Origin: Streptomyces sp. CBMA29
GTDB lineage: Bacteria > Actinomycetota > Actinomycetes > Streptomycetales > Streptomycetaceae
Length of the DNA stretch: 64,000 bases
Direction: 5' to 3'
NCBI RefSeq assembly: GCF_014596445.1
Contig: NZ_MECL01000007.1
Coordinates: 36,355-100,354, forward strand
Positions within the stretch are counted from its first letter, which is position 1. Each line of letters starts with the position of its first letter. Positions 1 through 8,531 of the stretch are shown here, piece after piece. The notes under the pieces were generated by a model. It had not been told where the DNA came from, ran no database searches, and saw only the letters and a list, made by a program, of their open reading frames with translations. Made by a program: the position numbers and the translations under genes.

Positions 1-129
1 CGTTCTCAGCCGTCGTCATCGCGGAAGCACCGACACAAGGCAATGACGCCGACGGTCGAGCCCGGCAGCGATGCCGCCGAGCGCGCAACCGCGACCCCAC
101 ATACGCGGCCCCCACGAGAGGTGACGGCC

Positions 130-615
130 ATGGCAGCATTAACGGGTCTCCGAACCCCACCGATCACGTCATCGCGCCCGAGCGGTGATGTGTACGCCGT
201 CTTCCGTCTCGCCGCCCACCGCACTTCCGTGAGCGCCGCCCGCCGCGAGGCCCGTGCGGAACTCGACCGCTGGGGCCTGCCCGAGGGTGTCCGCGACGAC
301 ATCGTGCTGGTCGTCTCCGAGCTGGTCACCAACGCGATCGTGCACAGCCTCGGTGACAGCGTGACCTGCCATCTGCGCGGCGGCGGCCCCGAGGTCTACG
401 TCGAGGTCGCCTCCGAGGGTCGCAGCGCGTCCCGGCACGACGCCCGGCCGCCGGACGAAGGGGGCCGCGGGCTGGTCGTCGTGGAGGCCCTGAGTACGAC
501 CTGGGGGATCAACGTCCCCTCGCCCGGCGCCGGTTGGACGGCCTGGGCCACCTTCACCGTGCCCGCCGCCCCGGCCGACGACGCGTCGGCCACGTACTCG
601 GAGGACTCCCGATGA
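130..615 (+). CDS. Anti-sigma-type ATP-binding protein (HATPase_c_2, SpoIIAB/RsbW-like)
   Basis: A 161-residue cytosolic GHKL-type ATPase of the kind that binds anti-sigma antagonists or sigma factors in actinobacteria. The N box is visible (VSELVTNAIVHS, about residues 72-83), as is the G1-type box (DEGGRGLVVVEAL, about 119-131). A short N-terminal stretch precedes the fold. An ATG at 43 would add 29 residues, but the ATG at 130 follows a GAGAGG sequence and suits the family length better. Its stop overlaps the next start as ATGA, so the two genes are translationally coupled. The specific sigma partner cannot be told from sequence. Family call is confident, exact role is not. Confidence 0.85.
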   Translation: MAALTGLRTPPITSSRPSGDVYAVFRLAAHRTSVSAARREARAELDRWGLPEGVRDDIVLVVSELVTNAIVHSLGDSVTCHLRGGGPEVYVEVASEGRSASRHDARPPDEGGRGLVVVEALSTTWGINVPSPGAGWTAWATFTVPAAPADDASATYSEDSR

Positions 616-1085
616 AGCGCGTTCCCCCGGCCGGCCGTCGTTCCGCCCTGGCGCCCCGGGGCGCCCGCCCCGACTGGCTCGCCCCGCGCGTCGACGGGAC
701 CGCGGCCGCCAGGGAACGTATCCATGTCCCGACCACCGCCGACTTCCCGCCGGGGCTGGCCTGCGACGTGGTCGAGACGTCCGCGGAGCACGGCATGCGG
801 ATCCTCGGCTGCCTGCCCAGCTCCGGCTGCGTCCTCACCAACGGACGGCAGTGGTCGTGGATCGTGCCGACCGGCTCCGACATCGACGTGGAGTGGCCGT
901 CCTCCACCCGCTACCTGGTCGACGCGGCCGTGCTCGTACCCGCGTACGAGACGCTGCCCGACGCGTCCGGCGGCCATGACGTCATCCACCTGCCGGACCA
1001 GGCCGTGCCGTACACGCACCCGATCCTGCTGTACTTCGCGGCCTGCTGCATCGCCGGGGTGCAGCCCGCGATGACCGTCGAGTAG
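612..1085 (+). CDS. Hypothetical protein coupled to the upstream ATPase
   Basis: 157 residues starting at the ATG that overlaps the preceding TGA (ATGA). The N-terminus is Arg/Pro-rich. The body is acidic and compact, with a conserved-looking core around GCVLTNGRQWSWIVP and a C-terminal YTHPILLYFAACCIAG stretch. No signal peptide or clear membrane helix is seen. Small proteins of this type commonly follow RsbW-like ATPases in Streptomyces, so a regulatory partnership is an inference from the overlap, not from a recognised domain. I do not recognise the family. Confidence 0.75.
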   Translation: MKRVPPAGRRSALAPRGARPDWLAPRVDGTAAARERIHVPTTADFPPGLACDVVETSAEHGMRILGCLPSSGCVLTNGRQWSWIVPTGSDIDVEWPSSTRYLVDAAVLVPAYETLPDASGGHDVIHLPDQAVPYTHPILLYFAACCIAGVQPAMTVE

Positions 1086-1120
1086 CGGCGCGTCCCGCCT
1101 GGCGGCCCGGAGCGGCACGG

Positions 1121-1160
1121 GGCCTGCCCGGAGCCGCCGCGCGGGCGGTCCGGGCAGGCC
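1121..1160. terminator. Bidirectional hairpin between convergent genes
   Basis: GGCCTGCCCGGA (1121-1132) pairs perfectly with TCCGGGCAGGCC (1149-1160). The loop can extend the stem with CCGCC/GGCGG. It lies between the stop at 1085 (plus) and the stop at 1173 (minus) and has no U-tract, as is usual for Streptomyces terminators. Confidence 0.75.
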
Positions 1161-1172
1161 GTGGGTGACAAC

Positions 1173-3170
1173 TCAGCGGACTGTGAAGGGGAGTTGGACG
1201 GTCTTTCCGTTCACCAGCACTTCGGCGGCCATGATGCCGACGGTCTTCGGGTCACGCACCGTGAAGTTGAGCGCGAACGTGCCGTCGAGGCCGATGACGC
1301 GCAGCACCGAGGAGTCGGAGCTCTGGGCGCCGTTGGCGCGGCGCCCGGACACGACGACCGTGGCGACGGGGGCGAAGTTCCGCCCGCTGACCAGGACGGA
1401 GGTGCCGACCGGTCCCGCGGTCGGACTGAGCGAGTAGGCGGGAGCGGGCGGGGCCGTGCTGCCGTTGACGGCGAAGGCGGCGGTCGCGGTGTGCCCGTTG
1501 ATCAGCCACTCGTGCGCGTAGAGCGCCACCGTGGCCGGGTCGTTGACCGTGAAGGTCTGCGACCAGGTGCCGTCCAGGCCGATGATCTTGGTGGCGTAGC
1601 TGTCGGAGGTGCGGGAGCCGTCCGCCTTGAGCCCGTCGATCTCCACCGTGGCGACCGGCGCCCAGCCCTGGCCGACGACCGTGACCTTGGTGTGCACGGG
1701 ACCGGAGGCAGGGCTCAGCGTGATGAACGTCGTGGCGACGGACAGCGGCGCGAGGACGTGGATCGAGCCCGCGGTGACCTGCACCTGGTAGGAGCCCGTG
1801 GCGACGGATTTCGCCACGGTGACCGAGCCGGAGAGCTTCCCGTTGGAGGCGATGCTCAGGCTGCTCGACGAGATGGACGCGGCCGAGCACGCGGTGCCGT
1901 CCGCGGCGCAGAGCGCGGCGGTCGGTGTGGTGCCCGCGGGCCAGCCCGATCCGGTGAGCGTCGCCGCGTGGCCGGGAAGGACGGTCGGGGTGGTGGCGCT
2001 GAGCGTCACGGCGGTGGTGGTGACGGTGAACGGTACGGTGACGCTGGTCCCGGCCGTGCCGCTCTCGTCGGCGTAGACGGCCACCAGGTCGGCGCTGTCG
2101 ATGGTGAAGTCGGTGGTGAACGTGCCGTCGGGCAGGCTCTGTACGTACACCGCGTCGTCGAGCGCGTTCCCGGCGGCGTCGAGTCCCCAGATGTTGATCC
2201 ACTGGTCCTGGCGGAAGTTGTGACCGACGACGGTGATCACCGTGCCGACCACGCCGTTGTTCTGGGACAGCGTCATCGTTCTCGGCCCGGTGGGCGCGAA
2301 CGCCTTGACCGTCAGTGGCGCGTTCGCATGGGTCGTGCCGTCGTTGACCTGGATCTGATACGAGCCGTCGGCCAGGGTGTTGGCGTCGGCGAGCGTCGCG
2401 GTGCCGGTGAGGATGCCCGAACTGTCGATGGTGAGGGTGTTGGACGTGAAGTCGGCCGGGTTGCAGCCCGCGCCGTTGGCGTCGCACAGCGACACCGTGG
2501 GAGTGCCGCCGACCGTCCAGCCGCCGCCCGCGAGATCGATCGCGGTGTGCGGCCGCACCACCCCGGTGGGCCCGGACAGCGAGGCGGCGCTGCCCGCTCC
2601 CTGAGCGGTGACCGTGCCGACCGGTCCGCCGCCCGCGGTGATCACACAGGGCGTCTGATACGTACCGCCGAGGACCACGGTGCTGGTGAGGGTACGGGTC
2701 GGCGTGAAGGTGATGGCGCCCGAGGCGTTGGCGGGCAGGTAGACGTCACCCTCGTACGGGGGAACGACGACGGGCTGCCCCGCGGGGTAGTTCATGTTCA
2801 CCGTGGGGCCGGTGACCGTCACGGTGCCGGTGGCGCCCCCGGACATCGCCAGGTCCATGGAGGGCGTGGTGGGCACGTTGGACAGCGAGGTGCCGGGGAT
2901 GGCGGGACTGGCGCCGAGAGTGACGGTGACGTGCACCTTGCCGCCGGGGGTGACGACGGCCGGGGTGAGGGTCACCGTCATCGACTGCGGCCCGGTGGCG
3001 TCACCCTGACCCGCCGGGAGCGTGCAGTGGACGGTCGGGTTGATGGTCGCGGCCTGGGCCGTCGTCGCGGAGGTCAGACCCGCGCCGACGAGGGCGAGCA
3101 CCGCGACGGCGCCCGTGGCGATTCTCGCCCGCCAGCCCCGTCCGGGCCTGCGGTGGAAGGGTGGGAACAT
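1173..3170 (-). CDS. Secreted Ig-like/IPT-TIG repeat surface protein
   Basis: About 665 residues. The ATG at 3170 follows an AAAGG-type ribosome site and gives a Sec signal peptide (basic RRPGRGWRAR, a hydrophobic stretch, then cleavage after AQA). The mature part is Thr/Ser/Val-rich beta protein. It has a neocarzinostatin-like module with a paired-Cys loop (SLCDANGAGCNPADF, and again ALCAADGTACSAASI). After these come IPT/TIG-like repeats each carrying an IGLDGT(W/F)...F(T)V motif, two of them near the C-terminus. No LPXTG sorting signal or C-terminal anchor is visible, so it is probably released or loosely wall-bound. It is paralogous to the next gene. An adhesin or matrix role is a guess; no catalytic motif is seen. 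Confidence 0.8.
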   Translation of the reverse strand: MFPPFHRRPGRGWRARIATGAVAVLALVGAGLTSATTAQAATINPTVHCTLPAGQGDATGPQSMTVTLTPAVVTPGGKVHVTVTLGASPAIPGTSLSNVPTTPSMDLAMSGGATGTVTVTGPTVNMNYPAGQPVVVPPYEGDVYLPANASGAITFTPTRTLTSTVVLGGTYQTPCVITAGGGPVGTVTAQGAGSAASLSGPTGVVRPHTAIDLAGGGWTVGGTPTVSLCDANGAGCNPADFTSNTLTIDSSGILTGTATLADANTLADGSYQIQVNDGTTHANAPLTVKAFAPTGPRTMTLSQNNGVVGTVITVVGHNFRQDQWINIWGLDAAGNALDDAVYVQSLPDGTFTTDFTIDSADLVAVYADESGTAGTSVTVPFTVTTTAVTLSATTPTVLPGHAATLTGSGWPAGTTPTAALCAADGTACSAASISSSSLSIASNGKLSGSVTVAKSVATGSYQVQVTAGSIHVLAPLSVATTFITLSPASGPVHTKVTVVGQGWAPVATVEIDGLKADGSRTSDSYATKIIGLDGTWSQTFTVNDPATVALYAHEWLINGHTATAAFAVNGSTAPPAPAYSLSPTAGPVGTSVLVSGRNFAPVATVVVSGRRANGAQSSDSSVLRVIGLDGTFALNFTVRDPKTVGIMAAEVLVNGKTVQLPFTVR

Positions 3171-3197
3171 CTGCTGCGCCGCCTTTCGGGCATGGCA

Positions 3198-3230
3198 GAC
3201 CCCTCCCTGAGCCTGGGCACGGGAGGGGTC
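3198..3230. terminator. Hairpin between the two surface-protein genes
   Basis: GACCCCTCCC (3198-3207) and GGGAGGGGTC (3221-3230) form a perfect 10-bp stem with a 13-nt loop. It lies downstream of the stop at 3326 and just upstream of the start at 3170 on the minus strand. It could end transcription of the first gene, or act as a processing or attenuation site in a shared transcript. Confidence 0.6.
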
Positions 3231-3325
3231 CGGGGAGAGGGAGAAGGCCCGCGGGTGGGATCCCGGGGAATGGGTGAGGAGTAGGGACGTTCGGAGTCGG
3301 TTGGTGCGGAACAGGGACGTGGCGC

Positions 3326-4948
3326 TCAGGTGAGGGTGAGTGTGAGGATCGCGCTGTAGTCGCCGGGCGCCGTCACCGCGGGGAGCCGCAGGTCCATGTC
3401 GGCATTGACCTTCACGGTGCCGCCGACGACCTTCTCGCCGCCGGCCGCGGTGAGTTGGCACAGCGTCGCCGCGGTGCTGCCCAGCGAGCCCGGCGTGCCC
3501 GGTGCGGGCGTGCCGACGCTCTGCGAGCTACGGACGCAGTCGGGTGTCCAACTGACGGCCGAGGCGGGGATGGTGTTCTGACCCGAGGTCAGGTCGGTGA
3601 GCGTGCCGGTCAGTGACCAGCCGAGGTCGACGCCGCGGGAGTCGATGACGGTGACGGTGTTGAGCGCGCTGGTGGCGGTCTGGGACCGTCCGGTCAGGGG
3701 GATGGTGCCGAAGTCGATGGTGTCCCCGGACTGGGTCATCTGGAGATTGCCCGCGGTGACGGTGGCGCTGATCTTCTGGGTGGCCGTCGCGCCGCCGCTG
3801 TCGCCCACGGTGAACTTCACGTTCACGTCGGAGCCCTCCGCACCGCTCTCGTCGGTGTGGATCGCGGTGGTGGCCGGATCGTTGACGGTGAACTCGGCGG
3901 TGAAGGTGCCGTCGGGTGTGCTGACCGGGTACACGGCGTCGTCGGCGGTCTGGTTGCCGTCGGCGTCCACACCCCAGACGTTGATGTACTGGTCCTGGTG
4001 GAAGTTGCCGCCGCTGACGGTCACCACGGTGCCGAGCGGGCCGTGGTCGGGCGAGAGCGTGACGCTGCGGGCGCCCGTGGGCGCGAACGCCTTGACGGTG
4101 AGGCCGGCGGTGGCGTGCTTGGTGCCGTCGCTGACCTGCACCTGATAGGAGCCGTCGGCGATCACGGACGACGCGGCCAGTGTCGCGCTCCCCGAGAGGG
4201 CGCCGGACGAGTCGATCGCGAGGGTGTCGGCGGTGAAGCGGGACGGGTCGCAGCCCAGTTCCTGCGCGTCGCACAGCGAGACCACGGGGGTGCCCCCCGC
4301 GGTGAATCCGCTGCCGCTCAGCGCGACCGAGGTGCTGGGACGTACGGCCGAGGCCGGCGCGGTGAGCGTGGTGGCCCCACCCCCGCCGCCCTGCACGGTG
4401 ACCGTGCCGATGCTGCCGCTGCCCGAGACGATGTCACAGGGCGTCTGGAAGGTGCTGCCCAGTACCACCGTCTGCGTGTTCATCTTCAACGGCGTGAACG
4501 TCACCGGTCCCGACGCGTCCGAGGGGACGAAGAAGTCCCCTCCGTAGGGCGGGATGACGATCGGCGCGGGCGCCGCCGGGACGTCCACCGGAACGGTCGG
4601 GCCGGTCACCGAGACCGTCCCGGTCGCCCCGCCCGACATGGTGAAGTAGATGCTCGGTGTGGTCGGTACGGCGGACAGTGCGAGCGGGCTGGTCGCGGGC
4701 GAGGGTCCGAGGGTGACCTCGGCGTGCACCTTGCCGCCCGGCGCGACCGTGGCCGGGGTGAGGGTCACCGAGACGGACTGCGGCCCGGTGTTCTCACCCT
4801 GTCCAGCGGGCAGCACGCAGTGCACGGTCGGGGTGACCGTGTCCGCGTGCGCCGCGGGGGCGGCCAGCGTGCAGGCCGCGGCCAGGGCCAGAGCCGGCAC
4901 CGCCGCCCGCGCGAGGCGCCGTAGAGAGATCTGCCCTGCATGATGCAA
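3326..4948 (-). CDS. Secreted Ig-like repeat protein, paralogue of the neighbour
   Basis: About 540 residues. I chose the TTG at 4948-4946 because a perfect AGGAGG lies six bases before it (complement of 4955-4960). The in-frame ATG at 4975 lies upstream of that ribosome site and would add nine residues. The TTG start gives a standard signal peptide ending AAPAAHA. The N-terminal half matches the neighbour closely (TVTPTVHCVLPAGQG..., MSGGATGTVSVTGP, PYGGDFFVP, SLCDAQELGCDPSRF). The C-terminal ~130 residues differ: a module around SGDTIDFGTIPLTG and LGWSLTGTLTD, followed by a Cys pair, reminiscent of WxL-like surface domains. The two genes probably arose by duplication and may be co-transcribed. 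Confidence 0.8.
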   Translation of the reverse strand: MHHAGQISLRRLARAAVPALALAAACTLAAPAAHADTVTPTVHCVLPAGQGENTGPQSVSVTLTPATVAPGGKVHAEVTLGPSPATSPLALSAVPTTPSIYFTMSGGATGTVSVTGPTVPVDVPAAPAPIVIPPYGGDFFVPSDASGPVTFTPLKMNTQTVVLGSTFQTPCDIVSGSGSIGTVTVQGGGGGATTLTAPASAVRPSTSVALSGSGFTAGGTPVVSLCDAQELGCDPSRFTADTLAIDSSGALSGSATLAASSVIADGSYQVQVSDGTKHATAGLTVKAFAPTGARSVTLSPDHGPLGTVVTVSGGNFHQDQYINVWGVDADGNQTADDAVYPVSTPDGTFTAEFTVNDPATTAIHTDESGAEGSDVNVKFTVGDSGGATATQKISATVTAGNLQMTQSGDTIDFGTIPLTGRSQTATSALNTVTVIDSRGVDLGWSLTGTLTDLTSGQNTIPASAVSWTPDCVRSSQSVGTPAPGTPGSLGSTAATLCQLTAAGGEKVVGGTVKVNADMDLRLPAVTAPGDYSAILTLTLT

Positions 4949-4975
4949 CGCGTGCCTCCTGACTCCGGGACGCAT

Positions 4976-5273
4976 ACGTGTATATGACGGTGCGTCAGGT
5001 GCTGGTTCCAGGGCATTGCGACAGCGCGGGACGCAGAAGTCAATGCGAACCCGCCAGTAACCTCGCGGTGTTGGGCCACCGATCGCCCCGGGCGAGGTCG
5101 GCCGCGGGTCAAGTCGCCTCGTGGCGCTTGACTCTTCAAGGTCATGGGGCTTCACTCCCGACCAGCGCGCCGGGCTGGACAGCGGGTAGTCACTCGACAA
5201 CGGGATGTCAAGGGTGCCTGTGTGAGGTCGTCCCCCGGCGCACCCTCACCCTGCTTGATTGGAGTGCTTTGCC
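4976..5273. other. Intergenic divergent promoter region
   Basis: About 300 bp between divergent surface/secreted protein genes. It is slightly less GC-rich than the coding DNA and must hold both promoters. I could not place -35/-10 boxes with confidence and saw no gene. Confidence 0.4.
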
Positions 5274-5789
5274 ATGTCCAGATCCAAGCGTATGGGGACG
5301 ATCGCCGTCCTCAGCGGCGGCGCGCTGTTCGCCGGTCTGACCCTCGCCCCGCACGCGGTCGCCGTCACCCCGGCCACCGCCACCGCCAGCTACAACTGCG
5401 GTACGTGGGGCAGCGGGACGGCCACGCTGACCGCCACCGACTCCGGCGGCGTCAAGAAACTGAAACTGAGCTCCTCCACGATCACGGTCCCGGCGGGCAC
5501 CACGGTGCCGCCGAACAGCATCACCACGACCATCAAGGTCAAGCAGAACGGCTCGACCGAGGTCGACTTCTCCGGCACCGTGAACCCCGCGATGACCGGC
5601 GCCGTCACCCTCGGCCCGCTCCCGCAGTCCACCGGCACGCTCGCGGCCGGTGACAAGACCGACTCCTGGGTGCTGTCCGGCACGCCGAGCGCCACCAACT
5701 GGTCGGTCAAGATCGTCACCACGTCGCCCTCGGTGACCACCGTCTACTGCATCGCCACCAGCGCCCAGTCCACCGCGTTCACCTGGTAG
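5274..5789 (+). CDS. Small secreted hypothetical protein
   Basis: 171 residues from the ATG at 5274, preceded by GGAG nine bases upstream. A clear Sec signal peptide (SRSKRMGT, then a hydrophobic core, cleavage near VAVTP) is followed by a Thr/Ser-rich beta-type domain. It has two Cys, one near the start of the mature part (SYNCGTW) and one near the end (VYCIAT), which could form a disulphide. No catalytic residues are recognised. The gene is divergent from the surface-protein pair, and all three products are exported, so shared envelope biology is plausible but unproven. Confidence 0.75.
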   Translation: MSRSKRMGTIAVLSGGALFAGLTLAPHAVAVTPATATASYNCGTWGSGTATLTATDSGGVKKLKLSSSTITVPAGTTVPPNSITTTIKVKQNGSTEVDFSGTVNPAMTGAVTLGPLPQSTGTLAAGDKTDSWVLSGTPSATNWSVKIVTTSPSVTTVYCIATSAQSTAFTW

Positions 5790-5848
5790 CGGTTCACCTC
5801 GTCGTACGGGATGCGCCCGGCGCGACCCAGCACGCGGCACACACGCCG

Positions 5849-5880
5849 GGACCCCGCCCCCCACCAGGGGAGCGGGGTCC
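5849..5880. terminator. Bidirectional terminator hairpin
   Basis: GGACCCCGC plus CCCC pairs with GGGG plus GCGGGGTCC across 5849-5880 with a single bulged A and a small loop. It sits between the stops of a plus-strand gene (5789) and a minus-strand gene (5906). Confidence 0.75.
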
Positions 5881-5905
5881 TCGCAACGGCCGTACGAGGC
5901 CGGGG

Positions 5906-6799
5906 TCACGGCTCCGGCAGCCGGTGGTCGCCGACCGCGTCGTACGTCTCCTTGAGTGCCTTGCGGGCGCTGTCCAGATGGTGCTGGGCGACACCGATGA
6001 ACAGGCAGTCGATCACGGTGAGCTGGGCGATACGGCTGGCGGTCGCGCCCGAGCGGAAGGTGGTCTCGGGGGCCACGGTGGTCAGGAGGTGATCGCTCAC
6101 CGCGCGGATCGGTGAGCGCGGGAAGCTGGTCAGGGCGACGGTCGTCGCGCCGTGCCCGCGCGCCACCCGCAGCGCCTCGACGGTGTCGGCGGTCGCCCCG
6201 GTGTGGGAGAGGCCGATGGCCACGTCACCGGGGCTGAGCACCGCCGCCGAGGTGAGCATGATGTGGGTGTCGCTCCACGCGAAGCTGACCCGTCCGATCC
6301 GGTGCAGCTTCTGCTGGAGGTCGGCGGCGACCAGGGCGTTGGCGCCGACGCCGTAGATGTCGACGCGGCCCGCCGCCGCGACCGCCGCCACGACACGGCG
6401 CAGCGTGTCGACGTCGAGCTGCCGAGCGGTCTCCTCGACGGCGCGCGCGTCGGCGAAGGCGACCTTGCCGACGACTTCCGACAGGTCGTCGGTCGGCGTG
6501 ATGTCACTGCCGAGATGCCGGTCGTCGCGGGTCTCGGCGCGCGCGGCGTCCGCGGCCAGCGCGATCCGCAGCTCCGGGTAGCCGCGCAGGCCGACGGAAC
6601 GGCAGAAGCGGATGACGGTGGTCTCACTCGTCGTCGCCGCCTCGGCGAGTTCGGTGATGCTGCTGCGCGCGGCGAGCGCCGGATTGGCCAGCACGGCAGC
6701 CGCCACCCGCCGCTCGGCCGGAGCGAGGTCCGGCAGCAGCGACCGGACGCGCGCCAAGGGACTCGCCTCGGGGGACTCGTTGTCGGAACCGGCTGACAC
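5906..6799 (-). CDS. MurR/RpiR family transcriptional regulator (HTH_6 plus SIS)
   Basis: 297 residues. The N-terminal HTH_6 domain (about 15-85) includes SSITELAEAATTSETTVIRFCRS. The SIS sugar-phosphate-binding domain (about 120-270) includes DIYGVGANALVAADLQQKL and the phosphate-loop-like LSHTGATADTVEAL. Such proteins sense phosphosugars or amino-sugar phosphates and repress nearby catabolic genes. The gene is divergent from an M20 amidohydrolase across about 300 bp, so it may control that gene. The GTG start at 6799 sits six bases after a TANNNT box, suggesting leaderless translation. The effector is unknown. Confidence 0.88.
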   Translation of the reverse strand: MSAGSDNESPEASPLARVRSLLPDLAPAERRVAAAVLANPALAARSSITELAEAATTSETTVIRFCRSVGLRGYPELRIALAADAARAETRDDRHLGSDITPTDDLSEVVGKVAFADARAVEETARQLDVDTLRRVVAAVAAAGRVDIYGVGANALVAADLQQKLHRIGRVSFAWSDTHIMLTSAAVLSPGDVAIGLSHTGATADTVEALRVARGHGATTVALTSFPRSPIRAVSDHLLTTVAPETTFRSGATASRIAQLTVIDCLFIGVAQHHLDSARKALKETYDAVGDHRLPEP

Positions 6800-6834
6800 G
6801 GGGGAAACGTATCCACCGTGATCGTCGGGGTCAA
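6800..6834 (-). promoter_or_regulatory. Strong leaderless promoter for the RpiR gene
   Basis: On the minus strand TTGACC (6834-6829), a 17-bp spacer, TACGTT (6811-6806), then six bases to the GTG at 6799. This is a near-consensus housekeeping sigma promoter whose start point would fall at the start codon. Confidence 0.65.
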
Positions 6835-6876
6835 CGTGGCCTCGGCGAGCCCCGGCGCGGGTGAGCGTTCCGCGAC

Positions 6877-6912
6877 CGGCGGACGGATCGGTGGACGGAT
6901 CGGTGGACGGTC
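6877..6912. repeat. Three tandem 12-mers
   Basis: CGGCGGACGGAT, CGGTGGACGGAT and CGGTGGACGGTC follow each other in the intergenic space between the RpiR and M20 genes. They could be regulator binding repeats or simple slippage products. Confidence 0.6.
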
Positions 6913-7059
6913 CGCCAGACGCAGGCCGGGGTGAGTCCTGCGGCCCGCGGCAGGTCGTGGTGGCCGGGGGCGACCGGCAGCCCCGCGAGGCCGACGCCGC
7001 GGCCCTCGCGGACCGGGTCGGCGGACTCGGTGTCGACGGTCAAGGCTGTCGGGCGCGCC

Positions 7060-7088
7060 GGACTCCGGCGCCCGCCGTCCGGTAACCT
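7060..7088 (+). promoter_or_regulatory. Putative leaderless promoter for the M20 gene
   Basis: GGACTC (7060-7065), 17-bp spacer, TAACCT (7083-7088), then seven bases to the ATG at 7096. No Shine-Dalgarno sequence lies before this ATG, so a leaderless mRNA is the simplest reading. Confidence 0.5.
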
Positions 7089-7095
7089 CCCACGC

Positions 7096-8304
7096 ATGCC
7101 ATCAGCACTGGACAGCCAGGAGATCGGCAATGTCGCGCAAGAGTTCGACAACGAACTGGTGCTGCTGCGCCGCGACATCCACCGCCACCCCGAGCCCGCC
7201 GGCGCCGAGGAGCGAACGGCGGCGCTGGTCGCCGAACGGCTGCGGGCCGCGGGCCTCACGGTGACCACCGGCGTCGGCGGCCACGGCGTGGTCGCGGTGC
7301 TCGACGGCGCGGGACCCGGACCGACCCTCGCCTACCGCGCCGACATGGACGCGGTGGACGACGACGAGCTGGACGAGCTGTTCGAGAGCGACTTCGCCTC
7401 CCGCGTCCCCGGCACCGCGCACCTGTGCGGCCACGATCTGCACACGGCCGTCGGGGTCGGCGTCGCCCAGGTGCTCGCCCGGCTGCGCGAGCGCTGGCAC
7501 GGCCGGATCGTCTTCCTCTTCCAGCCGGCCGAGGAGACGCTGGCCGGAGCGCGGGCCATGATCGCGGACGGCGCCCTGGAACACACACCCCCGCGCGAGG
7601 TCTACGCGCTGCACTGCGGGCCGTTTCCGGTCGGCACCTTCGCGGTCATGCCCGGTCACGGACTGCCGGGACAGGACCATTTCCAGGTCGAGTTGACGGG
7701 CCGGGACGCCGCGTCCGACGCGCGCCGGATTCTCGAACTCGTGGACGGCCTGTCCACCGTCCGCCTCCCGCGCAACCCCGAGGAGTACGACCGTCTGCTG
7801 GCCGACCTCCGCGACCCCGACGGGCCGCTGGCGCGATTCGTCGTCGCCTGGCCCGAGTTGACCGCCCTCGACGACGGCAGCCCGCTCGTCCGCGTCTCGC
7901 TGCGCGCCTGGCCCGACAGCCGTTACGCCGAGATCCGCGACACGGTACGCGCCGCGGTGGAACCGCTGCCGGGCGCCACGGCCGTCTTCGCCGACGAGCC
8001 GTTCCCCGCGATGGTCTGCTCGCCGGAACTGAGCGACACCGCGGCGCGGTACCTGCGCGGCGCGCTCGGTCCGGACGCGGTGGAGGTGCTGCACGCCTCC
8101 TTCCCCTTCAACGGCGAGGACTTCGCGCTCTTCCTGAACGACGTGCCCGGCGCGATGTTCTACCTCGGCGTCGCCAACCCGGACGCCGGGATGAACGGCG
8201 CCCCGCACGCACCCGACTTCGCGGCCGACGAGCGGGCGCTGGGATTCGGCGTCCGCGGCATGGCCGGTTTTCTGCTCAGCCGCCTCGCGGCCGGCGTGGC
8301 CTGA
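7096..8304 (+). CDS. M20 family metallopeptidase/amidohydrolase
   Basis: 402 residues, related to N-acyl-amino-acid amidohydrolases that cleave amide-linked side groups with a two-metal centre. Visible motifs are IHRHPEPAG near the N-terminus, the metal-binding YRADMDAVD, AHLCGHDLHT (Cys and His of the dizinc site), FQPAEE (catalytic Glu pair) and HCGPFPVGTF. NGEDFALF near the C-terminus precedes the final metal-ligand region APDF. The inserted lid/dimerisation domain (about 200-320) looks shortened and divergent. The start is fixed by the absence of any upstream ribosome site and by a -10 box seven bases away. Likely substrate is an N-acylated amino acid or peptide, possibly controlled by the divergent RpiR protein. 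Confidence 0.85.
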   Translation: MPSALDSQEIGNVAQEFDNELVLLRRDIHRHPEPAGAEERTAALVAERLRAAGLTVTTGVGGHGVVAVLDGAGPGPTLAYRADMDAVDDDELDELFESDFASRVPGTAHLCGHDLHTAVGVGVAQVLARLRERWHGRIVFLFQPAEETLAGARAMIADGALEHTPPREVYALHCGPFPVGTFAVMPGHGLPGQDHFQVELTGRDAASDARRILELVDGLSTVRLPRNPEEYDRLLADLRDPDGPLARFVVAWPELTALDDGSPLVRVSLRAWPDSRYAEIRDTVRAAVEPLPGATAVFADEPFPAMVCSPELSDTAARYLRGALGPDAVEVLHASFPFNGEDFALFLNDVPGAMFYLGVANPDAGMNGAPHAPDFAADERALGFGVRGMAGFLLSRLAAGVA

Positions 8305-8462
8305 AGGCCCGCGCCCACCCTTCTCGGCGCTTTCCAGGGGCGCGGGCGGGGGCTGGCCTCGTCATGGGCCTTACGCGGACGGCGTCCCGCCGGTGGCCGT
8401 CGCCGTGCGCTGAGCCGGGATCCGCTCGACCTGATTCGACGTCGGCGTCCCTCGTGGAAATG

Positions 8463-8512
8463 CCGGTTCGGGGCGGCAGACCGGCCTGACCCGGTCTGCC
8501 GCCCCGAACCGG
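8463..8512. terminator. 22-bp perfect hairpin terminator
   Basis: The arms at 8463-8484 and 8491-8512 are exact reverse complements (start CCGGTTCGGGG, end CCCCGAACCGG) around a six-base loop CCTGAC. The hairpin lies between convergent stops at 8304 and 8532. Confidence 0.85.
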
Positions 8513-8531
8513 GGCTCTTGTCCGGCCGTGG

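Noticed and set aside
1161..3284. 707-codon plus-strand frame over the surface-protein gene
   Set aside because: Antisense shadow. The minus strand has a signal peptide, repeats and a ribosome site; the plus frame is low-complexity Arg/Gly/Asp.
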